This document shows, in pieces, positions 15,001-30,000 of a DNA stretch of 64,000 nt. A model generated the notes under the pieces. The model did not search any database. It had not been told where the DNA came from and was given only the letters and a program-made list of their open reading frames with translations. The stretch's first letter is position 1; the number at the start of each line of letters is the position of its first letter. This stretch comes from Nectonema munidae. Its lineage: Eukaryota; Nematomorpha; Nectonematoida; Nectonematidae. The stretch lies in contig JAUIRK010000799.1 of NCBI GenBank assembly GCA_030549495.1, positions 1 through 64,000 of the forward strand, written 5' to 3'. A program made the translations under genes and the position numbers.

Positions 15001-18000
15001 GTGCATTCTGCAAGTCAACAGAGTTTGAGTGTGTGACTAGGGATCAGTGCATTCCAAAAAGTTATCACTGTGATGGAGAAGTTGACTGTCAGGACAAAAG
15101 TGACGAGATCGGCTGCTCGCCTCCTACGATAGCGAGAGCGCCTCTTCGAGAGATCACGATCAACGCTGGAGAAGATGCGGTCATGCAATGCGAAGCTAAA
15201 GGAACGCCCATCCCTCTTATCGCATGGAGACTGAACTGGGGACACATTCCTGATACCAAGCGCTTCAAGTCGGTTAGCGAGGGGGGTAGGGGAGTGCTGA
15301 CGATCAAGAAGGCGGAGATCACCGATCAAGGAGCGTATTCCTGCGAAGCAATGAACAACAAAGACAGCATCATCGCTGTTCCAGACTGCATACTCATAGT
15401 CCACGAAACAAATCGTAATCTTTTTCATATAGTATAACGCTAACATACATTCAGCCTCTTTGCAGGGATGGACCGAGAGGGGGGGGGGGGGGGATAGGGG
15501 GGATGCATACCCCCACCACCAGCAATCTATTAAAAAATCTAAAAGTAAAGACAATATATTTACGTAATCGTATGAGCGACGAGAGACTAACAGGACTTGC
15601 TCTAATGTACCTCCACCCTAAAATAGAAATCAAAATTGATGAAGTCATTGATCGATTTTCAAAGCAAAAAGAAAGAAGAAAAGACTTTGTAATATAATTT
15701 TAATCATTTATTTTACATACGTTTTCAAATTTCTTCCCTAATAAAATGTGTAAAATATTTTGATAAGAGCCTTTTTTTAATACACTCTGACTAATTCAAT
15801 GATATTAAGCATTCTTGTACAATAATCATATATTTTAACATTTAATTTTTTTGAAAAATTTATAACAGTATAAATATAAGTTTTTTCATTAACCAAGAAC
15901 TCCAGTTGACCACTTAGTTTAGTCAGGGCAGTCACTAAACTCTCATGAAATATTTCAGGGGGGGGGGGGTGGTCAATAGAAAGCATAAAATTTATATATC
16001 TTGATAAATTTCCAAACGATGGGGGAGAGGGCCAGGGGGAGGGGGGAGGGGGGGGGGGGTAAAACAAATTTCAGAGCGATAGGGACTCATTGTACCTTAA
16101 AATCGGTTTTGTCAAAATCAATTAAAGAATTGTAATGTCAATGTTAGGAGGAAAAAGGCAACCTTGACTTTTTTCTTAATACAAATGTTTCTTCCTTTAA
16201 TTATTTTTTCTATTCTTATATTATATTAATTACTAGCCCTGTTCCGTGGTCGTTTCTAGCTTCGCTCGAAACATAGGATCTTTGGTAGTGTGTATTTTTT
16301 TATATGGTCTTATGAGTTGCTAATGGTTGGTGAGTTATTTGTTTTTAGCATAGTTGTATCTTTTCTGTGTATTTTTGTTCATTACACCGTATAAAAATAC
16401 ACACAAAACATATAAATAATTTCAACCAATCAGAATACTTCCAGCACTTAATTTTATCCATTCTATTTTTCAAAAATTTTATTTCTCTCATCCAACAATT
16501 TGATTATCCTGCTCTAAAATTTTATTTTGATAATGAATCTCTACTGATTAGCTCAGATAGAGTTGCCCACCTGAATAATATTATCCCGAATAATGTGTTC
16601 ATTTTTTTGAAAATAGGGCAAAAGATAAATTGCTCAAACGGATTAGTGCATTTTGACGATTATTTGCTGTCTTTAAACCGATTATTTTTTAAGTTTAAAT
16701 AAATTGATATATATTGTTATTTATTTCCATCAAATTCTATTTCAAATTATACAAAGAAATTTTTTTCTTTATTGATTTTAATGATTATTTAAATAACTAA
16801 CTTAACAAATAAGAACAAAAATGGGGTTGTTCTTTCGTCTGAGTTTTTCAAACAACACATATGTATAATCTATATCACAGTCTAGATATTCACGCGGATA
16901 TAATTCTTTTATTTCGACAAACTGAGAACCGGTAAATTAAGATACTGTCAATAAACACAACAAATATCCAATCGCTGAACTGAACTCAATTTTTGAATGT
17001 TTGAACAAATTTAAAATTGATTCATATCTTAGAATGCTCACATTAATCAACACACGTACCATCCCATTATTGGTGGTTCGACTGAAACATCTCTACTTCT
17101 ATTTTCAATTTATTTGAGTAACATATATTATGTTACTCAAATATTATATCTCTCATTATATCTCTTATAAATGTGTATATTTTTTTTACAAAGTTTGTGC
17201 TTCAAAAGGCGCATGAATCTTATAAACAGGTGCGTATTAAATCTGTTTTTTATGGCAATTAATAAAAATGATTCAATCATGAATCCGTATTCCTTCTTCA
17301 TAAAATAACTTTTCAAAATCATTTTCACTTTCAGAGTATTACCGGAAGAAATTTTTGTTATTATTTTAGAAAGAAACAACAGCAATTGAAAGTGATCTAA
17401 CAATTTATAGCATTTTCAGTTCTAATTTGTCTTTTTCAATTTTATTTGATCTTTTTGCAATACTAAATTTTATTTTTTCACTTCTAAATAGTATTTTTTA
17501 ATTTTATTTTGTCTTTTTTCAAATCGAAGTTTTCCTTTTCCAATTATCATTTGCCTTTTTGTTATTTTATTTTCTTTTAGAAATTAAAAAAATACAAAAT
17601 AGGACTAAAAATCGTATATCTGGTATTTGCGGTATTTTTGTTTCTCTCTCACTTTTTTCATTCTCTCAATGATGCTGCAAACCAAATTTTATCCAAATAT
17701 TTTTTAACTCTTTCCAATCAGTTCTCTTCTAAACAAATAAAAATGGTCAAGAAACTAAAATAAAGCCAAAAACTCGGACAAATCAAGACATTCTTCCCAT
17801 AAAATTTTTCTTTACGCCCCTAATTCTCCCAAAATTTGATGAAAATGCCCCATCCCTCTATATAATCCCTTTATCTCTTTCAAAATCTCTCACTTAGATT
17901 GGTCTCTTTATATGCCATGCATGATAAATACTAATAAATCTTTCAAAAATATTTTAGCACAGATAACATACTTCTTAAACGAAATTATTTTTCATTCATA

Positions 18001-21000
18001 TATGATCGTATTTTAAGCCATTATAATTTGAAAGAGAATTATTTTTTAGATGAATTTCATACTACGCCGAAAGTTGATGTCTTAACAACTGTAGCACCAC
18101 AATACCCACTTCCAGATTTCGTTCTGACTCCATCTCAGTTATCCGTGAATATTGGCGATGATGCGCACTTCAGAATTCAGCCGGACGCTCGTAGATTCCA
18201 AGTTTTGTGGTTTAAAAATGGGCAAAATCTTCGCAACAACTTTGAAAATTATGAAATCACTTCCCAAGGCATCACTATCAATTCCGTGAAAGAGGTCAAT
18301 AATGGCATTTTCACTTGTGTGATAAATGATAGATTCGGCAACTCTAAAAAACTCATTGCTCAACTCATCGTTAATCGTAAGATATATTTTACTTTTTACT
18401 ACCTCAACTTCTTCATTTTTATGCCTCAAAGGAGAAGGAAGAGGTTTTTCTTTCTTTGCTTCTTTGTTTTTCTTTCTCCATCACATCATTAAGTTCTCTT
18501 TATTTAATCATATATTTATTACTTATCAATAGTAATATGATAAATTTATTAAAAAAAATCAAAAAAGTTGCTAAACATTGAAAAGTCATTATATGATTTA
18601 TTATATGTTTACACAAATTATAAACCAAAAATGAACTGGTTCAAAAACTCTGACATATTATAGTATACTAATAGAAGGAACGTTTACCTTTCTCAAACAT
18701 TGTCTAATATCCTTCTTAATATTATTTTTGTTCTTTCATAATGCATATTTTTGTATAAATAATTTCTAAAATAATCTCTTTTAGGACTGATTGTGTTTGC
18801 AAAAATTAAAGTTATATAACATTATATTTGACTAGTTACATAAACCACAAAAAGGAATTTTAGCAAAAAATAGTAATTTTAATTGTTACAAAATGAGATA
18901 TAAAACTTTTCCAATATCTGGTAAAATACAATCAAAAAAATCAAGCTTTAAGTTATCTTAATTTTGAGAATGTAAAAAACAATTTTGTATGCAAAATTGA
19001 ATCTCTACACAATCTTTAAACTTTCTCCAAGTATGACAAAATCAGGTATGTTATAATTTTATATGTATACGCATACAACTTGATAAATTAATATAAACTT
19101 GCAGATAAATATTATTTAAGTCATTTCAAATTAAATATAAATATAATGTCATTTATTAAATGAATATTTATCTAAGGAAAGAATTTTTTTCGTCAATCTA
19201 TCGTTTTCTGATAAAATGCCCGCAACTTCAAAGCAGGAATGATTTTTCATATTAAACTTGACGATAAGTGCTGTCGATAAAGTGTCGACACTTAATCTGG
19301 ATTTTCAATGGTCCAAAAATCATTGGTAATTGAAAAGACTCTTTCAACTGACGCATTGGTACCAGGACAGCACAAAACTAATTCAACAATTTTCAGCAAG
19401 TTTTTGAATGTAATATGATGTTTTTTGAAATGATCAAATGTTTCTATCCATCTTTTAGCAATTTCATAGCGTTGACTTTCCAATTGGCGAATCTTATTTG
19501 GATTCAAATATATGTATATTTAACCTTCTAATTTCTTCAAAGAGACTGTTGTCATCAATTTCAAAATCAGGTAGCTCTTCACATAATAATCGAATACATT
19601 CCTCAACGTCTTGCCAGCATACTTGTGAGGAAGTCAGAAAACACCAATTGATAAAGTTTCTACTAGTAAATTTTGCTTCCGACCATTCTTCAACATATTG
19701 AAAGCACGTTTGGTAAAAACACTCAATTTGCTTAGTAAAATTCTCTGTTATTCCTGAATTAGATTCTTCCAAATTGGACAAATTTCTTTTGATTTCTAAA
19801 GGAATAAACTTTTCGTCATATCGAGATTTATATTGAAGGACAAAATCATTTAAAACAAAACCAATCTCCATAGCTGAAAGATATTCATATTCAATCTTTT
19901 GAATGGTTCTATGAAAAATAGTAGCTTGGCTGTAGACGAAACTAATTAATGTTTTGGATAATTCATGATTAAAAAAAGATTCAAGAATTATTGGACATTT
20001 ATCTGAACTTAATAAAATGTGAACGGAGAGGATTGTGCTGGTGTCAAAGCGAGCCATCTGACTTTCGAGTACCCCAAGAGTTTTTTTTATATTCCACGTT
20101 CGCTTCTTCACAAAACACTTTCAAAGCCTCCACACGAACTGTAAAACGACTGAAATACGTATAAATTGTCTTTATTATCATTTCAACATCAAACGGCACA
20201 GTGAAAGATGCTGTATTTATGGCATTAGATAATATGTGTGCATTACAGCCTATTTCAAGAATTTTCCTTTTGAGTAATGATTGTATTTTGACAAAAACAT
20301 TGTTGAGTCCTTTTCGTTTTCACCCACCAAAATTTGTGTTTGTGTTATCAGCTGTTAATGCGATAACTTTGGAGTTCAAATCATTTTTTTATATAAATGT
20401 TTGGACAAAATTTCACCGGTTTCACCTTCAATGGATTGCAAACTTGATAATTTTACTTGATTCCTTCTATTTTCATTGAAGTATCTCATCAAGATTCGAT
20501 ATACTTTGATTTCATTGTGATTTGGTGCATCCGATAAAATTGTTACAAACTTTGCATTATTTAAGTCCCTTTCAAGCAATTCTTCGCAGTTACTTTTAAA
20601 AACGGATTTTATTATAGCATCACATTTTGTTCTGGCACACGAACACTTATTATTAAGAAATTTTCCCATTAATTTATTTTTGGAATCCATACTGCGCAAA
20701 CTTTGATAATGAATTATAAATGTAAAAGTTCCCTATAATCATGGCTAAATGTTTATCATCCTTAGAAAAATTTGAAGTTTTGAAAAAGTTTGTTACTTTA
20801 CTACTCGAAGCTAAAGAATCTAAAGAGTATTTATGCTTATTCGTGTTTAGGTGTTTTGTTATCGCTGCTTTGCCGCGAACATCGATACAAATTCTCCTCT
20901 GCAAAGATTACAGAAAACAGAAGTTTCATTCATTGTTTTGAGAAAAGGAAATTCTTTTTTTAACTGATCGTTGAAATGACATTTTCGTCCTTTTGATGTT

Positions 21001-24000
21001 TCCACACCTTTCTAAAATATAGTAAAATTGATAAATAGGTTAAATTCAGAACTTTAAAAAAATTTTATTGAAAACTTTCACTTTTTAAATATTTTTAAAT
21101 AAAAATTCAGTTTTGATTTTTAAAACCTAGAATTATTTTCTTTCTTGAATTCCCCCAATTTGGACCCCCCCCCCCCTTTTTGGGGGGGGGGGTGTTTTTT
21201 CAAAAAATAAAAAAAAAAAAGGGTGGTTTCTTTTACTTCCTCCCCCCCCCCCTCCCCCCCCATCTTTAATTATAAAAAAAAACCCCCCCCCCCCCCCCTC
21301 CCCCCCCATGGGACGTCATGTATGTATGAACCCATATTAAATAAAAGAAAAGAAAATAAAATTACTTTGCGTTAACAAATTTCCAAAGACAATAAAATAA
21401 CGAGAAAGTGTGATATCGATATGCGAAAAAAAAAATTTGAAAATTTTGATTTTGTTTATTCTTATTTTTCATAATCGTTCATCCATCATTCGTTCATTGA
21501 TTAATATATTATAGCTGAAAGATTTATGTACATATGCTCGGATGTGTTTATGGAAACGATGGGTAAACATTGTTTATGAACCACATCGTTTCTAATTGTG
21601 ATAAAATGTCCTGACATGTCGATATGTGATTATATGAAATGTGCATATGTGATGAAATATACAAAAAAAATTCAACAAGTGAATATATAGTTATATTATG
21701 CATGAAATTTCAACAGTGATAAATATATATAAACGTGAATGGATTATTATGTATTGAAAATTTGATAATTTTGAGGAAAAAATATGATTTTATCAAAAAG
21801 GAGGACGAAGCTTCAAAAAGGAGGACTGTCCTCCCTAAAGGAGGCCGGTTGGTCACTTTATTTATGACAACCTTGCAAGTTGATTCTTTGCTTTTTGATT
21901 TTCTTATATTTACCTTATTTTGTGTCGGTTATTTTGTTCGATTTTCACACAGTATATTTAACTTATTTCCTTCATATATTATCAATTTGTGAATAAATCT
22001 TTTCTTCTTTAAATATAAGAATTATTATTATCTAAGCGATTAGCATAGTTGACTTACAATGTTCGATTCCAAGCTAGCGCAGAAAAATTATAAAACACTT
22101 TTATTCAAACAAATGGAAGAATTTTTATTTTTTAAATAATTTATTTCAATAAAGTTTTAGTAATTTCTACTTGTATAAGAAATCTTTACGATTTGAGTTT
22201 TGACATGTAAAAAAGCTAAATTTGCTTGGACATCTTAGGGAGTAATTGCTGCTATCTCTAAGTAATTTTATATTTAGATTAAATTATATGAGTAAAGAAT
22301 TGATATTTTTTCTAACTTTAGTCGCCTAATTTTCTGGATTCTTATCAGGAGTAATAAATGATACAGGATAAATGGTAATTCTAGCATGAAAAACATATTT
22401 TAAACTTTAGCCAAAATGTCAATCATGATGATGCCCCAAACACTAAACATCAATCCTGGCGAGTCAAAGCACTTTGAAGTCAAGGTGATTGGTGCAACGG
22501 ATTCCCAAATATCATGCACCAGGTCCAATGGCGAGCACTTGCCATATGGTGTGACTCTTCAAGGCAAAAAACTTCTTTTCGCCTCCTATCAGAAAACCTA
22601 CGAAGGAATGTATTCGTGTAGCTTGTTTTCGGGGAACAAGAAGGTGTCAAGCAGTGGAGAAGTTAAAACACTCTCAGGTTTAATTTTCATTTGTATTGCT
22701 TTGATAGAGAACATTACATTGTAACAAGCTTCTATAGTTTTCACCGATATTTTAAAATTTACGTTTGAGATCTTTTTTTAATATTTTTAAATATTTTTTT
22801 TATATTATATTATTTTTTGATTTATATATATTTTTAAAAAAAATATTTTTTAAAAAATAAAAAAAAAATATTAATAAAAAAAATAAAAAATGTGGTTTTT
22901 TAAAAAAAAAAAAAATAATTATAAAAAAAATAAAAAAAAAAAAAAGTTCAACACTTTATTGGTTTAGGATACTTAACAATAGTGTCGCATCTTAAACTTC
23001 TTAATCAAATGTATAGTTATTGTGAAAGAAATTATGATATTAAAGGCCGTAAAAATGTCTTTGTTAAGTACTCTATCAATAATGCGTATCGTGTAAGAGT
23101 ATATTAATGTCCTTCATTGCATATGTCTTAAATTGAAAATTATTTTTAATGTTGATGTATTATATAAAAATTTTTTAGCAATACACAGTAGATCCTTTAT
23201 AACGTGGATGGCGGTGTCGAAGTCATGAACCCGCGTTATAAATAGTTTGAGTTATAACCGATCTACTTGAACACGTGTTATGAAAAAACGGGAACCAAGA
23301 ACCTTCTTGCGCTTATAATGGATCTACTGGTAGTAAAAAGGATTCAAGTCGTTTTATTTCAAAGACCTCAGAATTAGGCATATCTTAATCTCAATGTTTG
23401 ACTATTTTTTAAACTATAAACAGTGTATTTAATATTTTAGTTCCACTCCAACTCTACATAAAACCTTTGAATCCTAAGGTTCAAGCGGGTGTTTCTTTGA
23501 CTCTGCAAGCCTTTGTTAGTGGAACGGATAATTACGAGTTAAGATGGTTCCGAGACAAAAACGCCACTTTTACGCACAAAATAACACAAATGGGTCCTCG
23601 CTTAATCTTCAAAAATATTGGATTTGAAGAAACTGGAGTTTATATTTGCGAAATCACAAGCTTGAATGGAAGGAAAGCCACTGCGAGGTCCAACATCGTT
23701 ATCTTACAAGGTACCTTAAGATCATCTTTAAAAGGGTGTTTAGAATTCATTTTAGCACAATGAGTTGAGTACAAAATACATGTATTGTAAATATTAACAG
23801 TATAGTGCATTTCAAAAGGCCCATATCAGCCGGTTCCATGAAAAAACACTAATAATGTTGATAAAAAATAAAAATAAAGAAAATATTTCTAGGGTTAACA
23901 TTGTGTAAAAACAGAAAATAAAAAAAAAATTCACTTACGAAAAATCTAAAATGTTAATAAAAGAATATTAATCGCAGGGTTCATAAAAAAATATTGTAAT

Positions 24001-27000
24001 GAAATGATCTCTTGTCAAAATAAAATACATTTATGTCTAGTTTTTCAAAATTTTGAGATTTGAAGTATTGAAAAGCATTTAAAGTATGCATCAAATATGA
24101 TATTTTTATTATGAAGTTAGTAACTTTTGTTATTTGATTTATGCAAAATTTAACTTTGACTTTGAGACGAGTAAAAACAATTATGAAAAGCATATGTCAG
24201 TTGTAAAAATTGTTGTAAGCTATTTTTTTGATAATTGTATAAAGATAAAAAGACTTTGACAATAAAATTAGCATAAAATCGTCCCGAGACACTTCGCCGA
24301 ATGATCATTCAGTGGAACAACCTTTTTGTCAAATAGCTTTGTGCTTTTTTTTTTATCTTAAACAGCCAAAGATGTAATTATTTAAATATCAGCTATTAAC
24401 GAAAGAATATATATGTGGAATTACGTTCTTACAAATTTTGTAGCTTACACTTTCAAACTAGTAAACTCTACTAATTCATCGGTGTAATTTTGGACAAGAG
24501 CCTTTAATAATTTAGTTTGTAAGTGCAACTAAGATATTCTCTCTGCGAAAAGAATGTTGTAGCTGCTACACTATATATTTTAGTCTAATTATAATTTTTT
24601 TATCTACTTAAATATATTTCAATTAAACCAATAATAATATTCAAATAACAATGTTTAATCATTTTATTATTGCGTTTTATTTTAAATATAGTAAAGTTCC
24701 TTTTGCAAAAGTCTGAGGTAAAAATTCTCTTTTTTCACGATTATAATTTCTATGTAAATATGTACAGAGAGAAAGAGATTATTTGTTTGCTTTCAACAAA
24801 GCATGTATGCAACAAAACAATCATTCGCGACGATACAACCGTTGCATGAAAATGCTGTTTGACTAAATGTTCTTTCGACGATTCGCTTGTTCGATGGATT
24901 GTCTGTCGGGCGACGAAGTGTCCGTCCACGAAACGCCAGGGCTCCCTTTTTTTTAAATTTATTTTATCTTTTTCGATGCAGTGCTATTTTTCGTTTCCAT
25001 TATATATTTTTAAAATTTTTTATTTTTATTTTTTAAAAAAAGCTAAGATAGAATCGAAAAAAGAAAAAATAGAGCGAAAATGGTGCCGACTCTCGTTTAT
25101 ATCGAAGGGGGTGTGAAAGGAAATATTTATTTGTTTACACTGTTGTCTATCTCCTAGATATAAAACCGTTGCCAAAGCGTCAAAGATTTGAATGCAATCC
25201 AGCAGGATCGTATCATCCTTATTCCGATCCAATGAGTGGTCGATGCACATGTAAAGTAAGTTCAAGTCTTTTAACTCATTTCGAAATTAGATTTCACGAT
25301 TAATTTGCTGGTATGCTGTGCCCAGAATCAATATAAAATAACATCCTTGGAAACTTTTTACAAAGATTATACAAAATACCATTAAAGAGAAGCCTAAGAC
25401 ATAACTTATTATATTTAATTTTTATCTAAAATTTCAAAATATTTAAAAGTATTAATATGGGAGAGTGTAACTTTTTATTGAACTCCCAAATCTTTCCAAA
25501 ATTCAAGGCTGGGTAGAAATATATTTGTTACTCCACTATTCGTATTATCCATGCAGACAATAATTTCATTATATTTTAATGTCAAACTGAATCTAAATTT
25601 AATATTTAAATAAAATAATAATTCTAAGTGTTCTCATAAATTCTGCAAATTAAGGTAAGTGCTAAGTTTATTTTGTCTTACAAATCTATACAAATTGTAG
25701 ATAACAGTTTGCTCAAAATCAAAAAAAAATAAAAGTTCATCTTTCTTCTTGCCTTACTTTTCTTCGATTTAATCGTGACCTGGCTACACACAAAAGGCTG
25801 ATCAAAGTCGCTTACTGTGGCGTCAGTAAATTCTTTGAGAAGATTTTGAAAAGTAATAGACTATGATTGAGCAATCCAATGGGGAACATGCTCGGATTAG
25901 AAGAAAACTAACAAACTTCGTTTATCACTCATCTTTGGATTTGTGTTTAATCCATAGTGCCATATTGAATCTTAAAAATAACGTCATTTCCAACATAGAG
26001 CATCCTGATTTAGTTTCACTCTTCCTCTCCTCCATTACCTTTGAGCGTCATATATGAATGATCCCTAAGCAAAGTCTCGAGATATGCTTCGTGAATTCAT
26101 CAGATAATGACAAAAGAGTTCTCATTTAGGAGTAACATCATTTAAAAAAAAAATTATTCCGAGATAGTATTAGGAGATTACAAAAAACTTTTTCACCGGA
26201 ATAAGAGTAAAAGTAATCCTAAAATTATAACTATTCCGAAACAAAATTTTTACTTACACAAAAAGTAAAAACCAATGAGGCTTCAATAGACTAGGCCAAA
26301 CTTTCACATAATAGAGGTATGAATAATAGAGTATAGAATATTAATCTTTTTTGTCAATTTTTAAATTGCAATAACATCTTTTTTGCGTGAAAAATAGAAC
26401 AATGTCCTTGGTGCGAAGTGTTCATCCTGCAAGCCAGACTCATTTTACATGAATCCCACGAATTCGGATGGATGTGTGAAGTGTTATTGCATGCATGTCA
26501 CCAACAGCTGCATGAGTTCCAATCTCTTTAGGAGCGATGTAAGTACTTTTCCCTCATTTTAATCCTGCCAACCTTTTTAACATTCCTTACTGATTCAGAT
26601 AAAGATGGATGAGTTGAGTGATTTCAAACTAGTTACTCCGAATAATTACGAGAGGATGCCCTCAAATAACTTCGTAACAAAGCCAGCGCGCAACACAATT
26701 CGCATCAACTTCCATGATCGACAGCATGAGACGCTGTATATCTCTTTGCCCCAGCAGTTTCTAGGAAATCATGTAAGCATACTTTTTAATAGCTAAAGGT
26801 ACGATAGGTACCATAGGGTGTTGTCATCGAGAAGGCACAATTGCCCCGCTTGTATCGAACTATGAGGAAAGCAGACTTGATGCGGGATCGAACCCAAGAC
26901 CTTGAGGTATCGAATCCAGCAGCCATGATTGCAATATATACATGTTTAAGCGAACACGATTAGCATTTATTATTTTTTATAGTATATATTTAAAAATATT

Positions 27001-30000
27001 TTCTTCATTCTAATTACACTGGTTGACATAATTTTTCTGGCACAAAGTTTTTCAACAGATTTTAACTAAATCTAAGGTGTAAAATTTGTATACAAATTTA
27101 GTTTTTGCCGATAACTTTAGGTTTCTATGATTAATTGTATAAACGTTTAATGGCATGACACGTTGAAAAGTTTTAGAATTGAGTATGTATTATATTTTTA
27201 AACTTTATTGCAACAAGAATAAAGGTAAAGGTACAGTGGAGTGTTTTCATCAAGAAAGCACAATTGCGCCGCTTGTATCGAACTATGAGAAAGTAGGCTT
27301 GATGCGGGATCGAACCCAATACCTTGAGTTATCGAAACCCAGTACGTAACCAGCCATACTCACGCAAGAATAAAAGAAAATGTAGTTAGATAGACATTTT
27401 TCTCCTTGCCAATCTCTTATTTTTAGCTTCTGGAATATCCCTGTTCAAACTTCAGCAATAATTTAATATCAATTTTTTAATATTGTTACTTATTTTAAAG
27501 TGTCATAATTGTGAAAGACTCATGAAAAATATTCAATACTCAATAACTTTACCCCATTTTTTATAACTAGCTCCGTTTTTAATAAGCGCTTTTGAGCTAC
27601 CTTTGGCCACGTCTATGAGAAGTTTCCAAACGATAATAAACATTGCTTTAAAGCTATTAATTTTTGGAACGTATTAAAATTTTTCAAAAATGGATTTCAA
27701 ATTTCTTTTCTCAACTCTAAATCATATTGGTAGAATAAAGGTAAAGGTAAAGGTAACGTGGGGTATTTTCATCAAGAAGGCACAATTGTACAGCTTGAAT
27801 CGAACTATGAGAAAGTAGGCTTGATGCGGGATCGAACCCAAGACCTTAATTTATCGAAACCCAGTACCTAACCAACCTTACTCACGCCCTAAATAGATGA
27901 AATGTCGTTTAGTCACTGAAAAGACGTGAAAATTATAAAATAGGTTAATAGAAATAGTAAAAAAGTTTTCCTTACACACTTTGCTCCAATTCCAACGACT
28001 CATCACCCTCCTCCTTCTCCACTTGGTACTTAAGATCTGTTGATGACCACAGTGGTTGAAAATTTATCCTTTAAGAAATTTTGAATAAACACGTTCTACT
28101 ATTTCTATTTACTTTTATATATTTGTAAAAATTACAAAAATTGTCTAGTTTTGCTTACCTATGTGAATTTTTGAAATATTAAAAATTCTCAGATTTTTTA
28201 TCTGGCATTGTTTAATAAAGAGATGCTGAGTGAGGTTACACAAGCCCTCACTCAGTCAAACACCTCATTGAAGACTACTTCAATCCAGCTTCCATATGAC
28301 AACAAGACAAAATCACCAGCGTCAAACAGCTTTGGTCAGAAACTACAAACGTGGTCTCTTGCCTGTATTGTGCGGATTTTCTGGCATAACAGAGCCCGGG
28401 AAACAACAACAACAACAAAGATGCTAAATTCAAAAATATCAAGAAAATAACCTTTGAATAATTTATGTTTACGTTTATTTAAGTTTATTGTATATATATA
28501 TATAATGTTTGAGAAATAAAGTTACAGAGGTAAAAGAAAAAAATTGGTGCACAAATTATAAAGTTTCTTTTGAGTTTCTGATCCCACAGGAAGATGGTCT
28601 TCATTAGGAAAGCATAACTTATGTTCATTTTATATATAGCTTAAAATTCGGAAATATTATCCAAATCCGTACTTTACATGCCAAAATGTATAAATCAGTA
28701 CTTTTAGTTAAAACTAGGTAGATCATTTTTAAGATAAAATTTCAGCACAGTAAGCACTACCACGATCTTTAAAATATCAATTTGTATCTCCCGGAAAATG
28801 CTTGACCCGTTTGATTTCTTTACTTAAGATCAAAATTAAAAATATTTCTAACTATTTTTTAAAAGCAAAATTATTCCAATAAAATTCAAAAAACTGGAAG
28901 AACACACTAAAACCCCTTTTTCTTATCTAGTTATCCGTTTGTTATTGTCTGAACTGTCGAAGCTTGTTATGATTAATTTAAGTTCTTTTTCTTTTTGTAC
29001 GTACGTGGGTGCTATAAAAAAATTAACTGAATATTCAAGCTTAGTGAAGTCAACAACTATTTTTGCGAATATTCGCCCATATGTTTAAAATGAATTCTGT
29101 ATAACTCGCATTTTCATACGCGTTTTCATTTCAGCTGAAATCATATGGAGGTTTTCTTAAATTTCACTTAACATTCTCCGGAAATGGTGCTAAGAATCGA
29201 AATCCAGAAATAATTATATCGGTAAGAATTTTGCATTGCTATATGCTTGTGAACTTTTTAAATCATGCATTTGTTCACATTTTAGTCGAATAAAGTTATC
29301 ATTTATTATAAACAACGCAATAACAAAATCAACCAAGATGAATTCAAGGCTCTTCTTGTTGAAGTAAGTAAATGATCGCAATTATAGCAATGCTTTATTT
29401 TTTTAAGTTACGTTTTTTGGCATCTTTAGAATTCTTGCATGATTTCCTTGATTGGATCTCTTGCTTGGTGTTTGAAATTTTTATATGATTTTTTTAGACG
29501 AAGCTTCACTAAAAAGTTCCTTTTATTTAAAATATAAGTGAAATGAATTAATATTAAGTTAATCTAGTAATAAATTCAGTGTGAAAGTTACTAAGTATTG
29601 GCGAATTTCTTTACCTTCCAAAATTGCTGCTTTGGACAAATTAACTAGATGAACTTGTGTGTTCAAGTCGTATAATCCGAAATTTTTCCAAACAAGATCT
29701 TTAAGATCAGTCTGTTCTTAAATAATAGGAGAAAAAAATCTTTACAGTATAAAGGATCAAGTAGTTGTAAAAAATATTTCTCTCTATCACTTTTCAATTG
29801 AATCCAATCGAGTGAACAAAACAATAATAATAATGAATGCCGATTTATATATGAATATTGAAAAGTACATTGTACATGGATTAAAAATGCAGCATTAGGT
29901 AATGTCACCCCATATATAAAATAAAAGTAGTGTTCTCTTGCCGGATTTTTTTAGGAAGCTTCCTGAAGTGAGAAAAAGTGAACAAGTAGAAGAAAATTGT

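Larger units (their letters stand above)
15415..18049. other. Intron, exon 7 to 8
   Basis: 2.6 kb with the G-tract cluster near its 5' end and palindromic element copy 2. An open frame at 16367-16702 (111 aa) has no recognisable domain and AT-driven composition; I do not call it a gene. Confidence 0.55.
18377..22410. other. Intron, exon 8 to 9
   Basis: 4.0 kb, largely the broken hAT copy and the adjoining C/G tracts; the remaining ~1.7 kb shows nothing recognisable. Confidence 0.6.
22678..23440. other. Intron, exon 9 to 10
   Basis: 0.76 kb, made up mainly of the A/T tract and the Tigger-like MITE. Confidence 0.65.
26773..29134. other. Intron, exon 13 to 14
   Basis: 2.4 kb carrying SINE family A copies 1-3, the deleted LINE end and the (AAC)n segment; the rest is unrecognised. 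Confidence 0.6.

Noticed and set aside
15015-15554. 179-aa open frame on the minus strand
   Set aside because: It is the antisense shadow of the LDLa3/Ig-I exon; the open length comes from the higher GC of that exon.
16367-16702. 111-aa open frame
   Set aside because: Leu/Ile/Phe/Asn-rich as expected from AT-rich DNA; no splice sites, no motif, no context.
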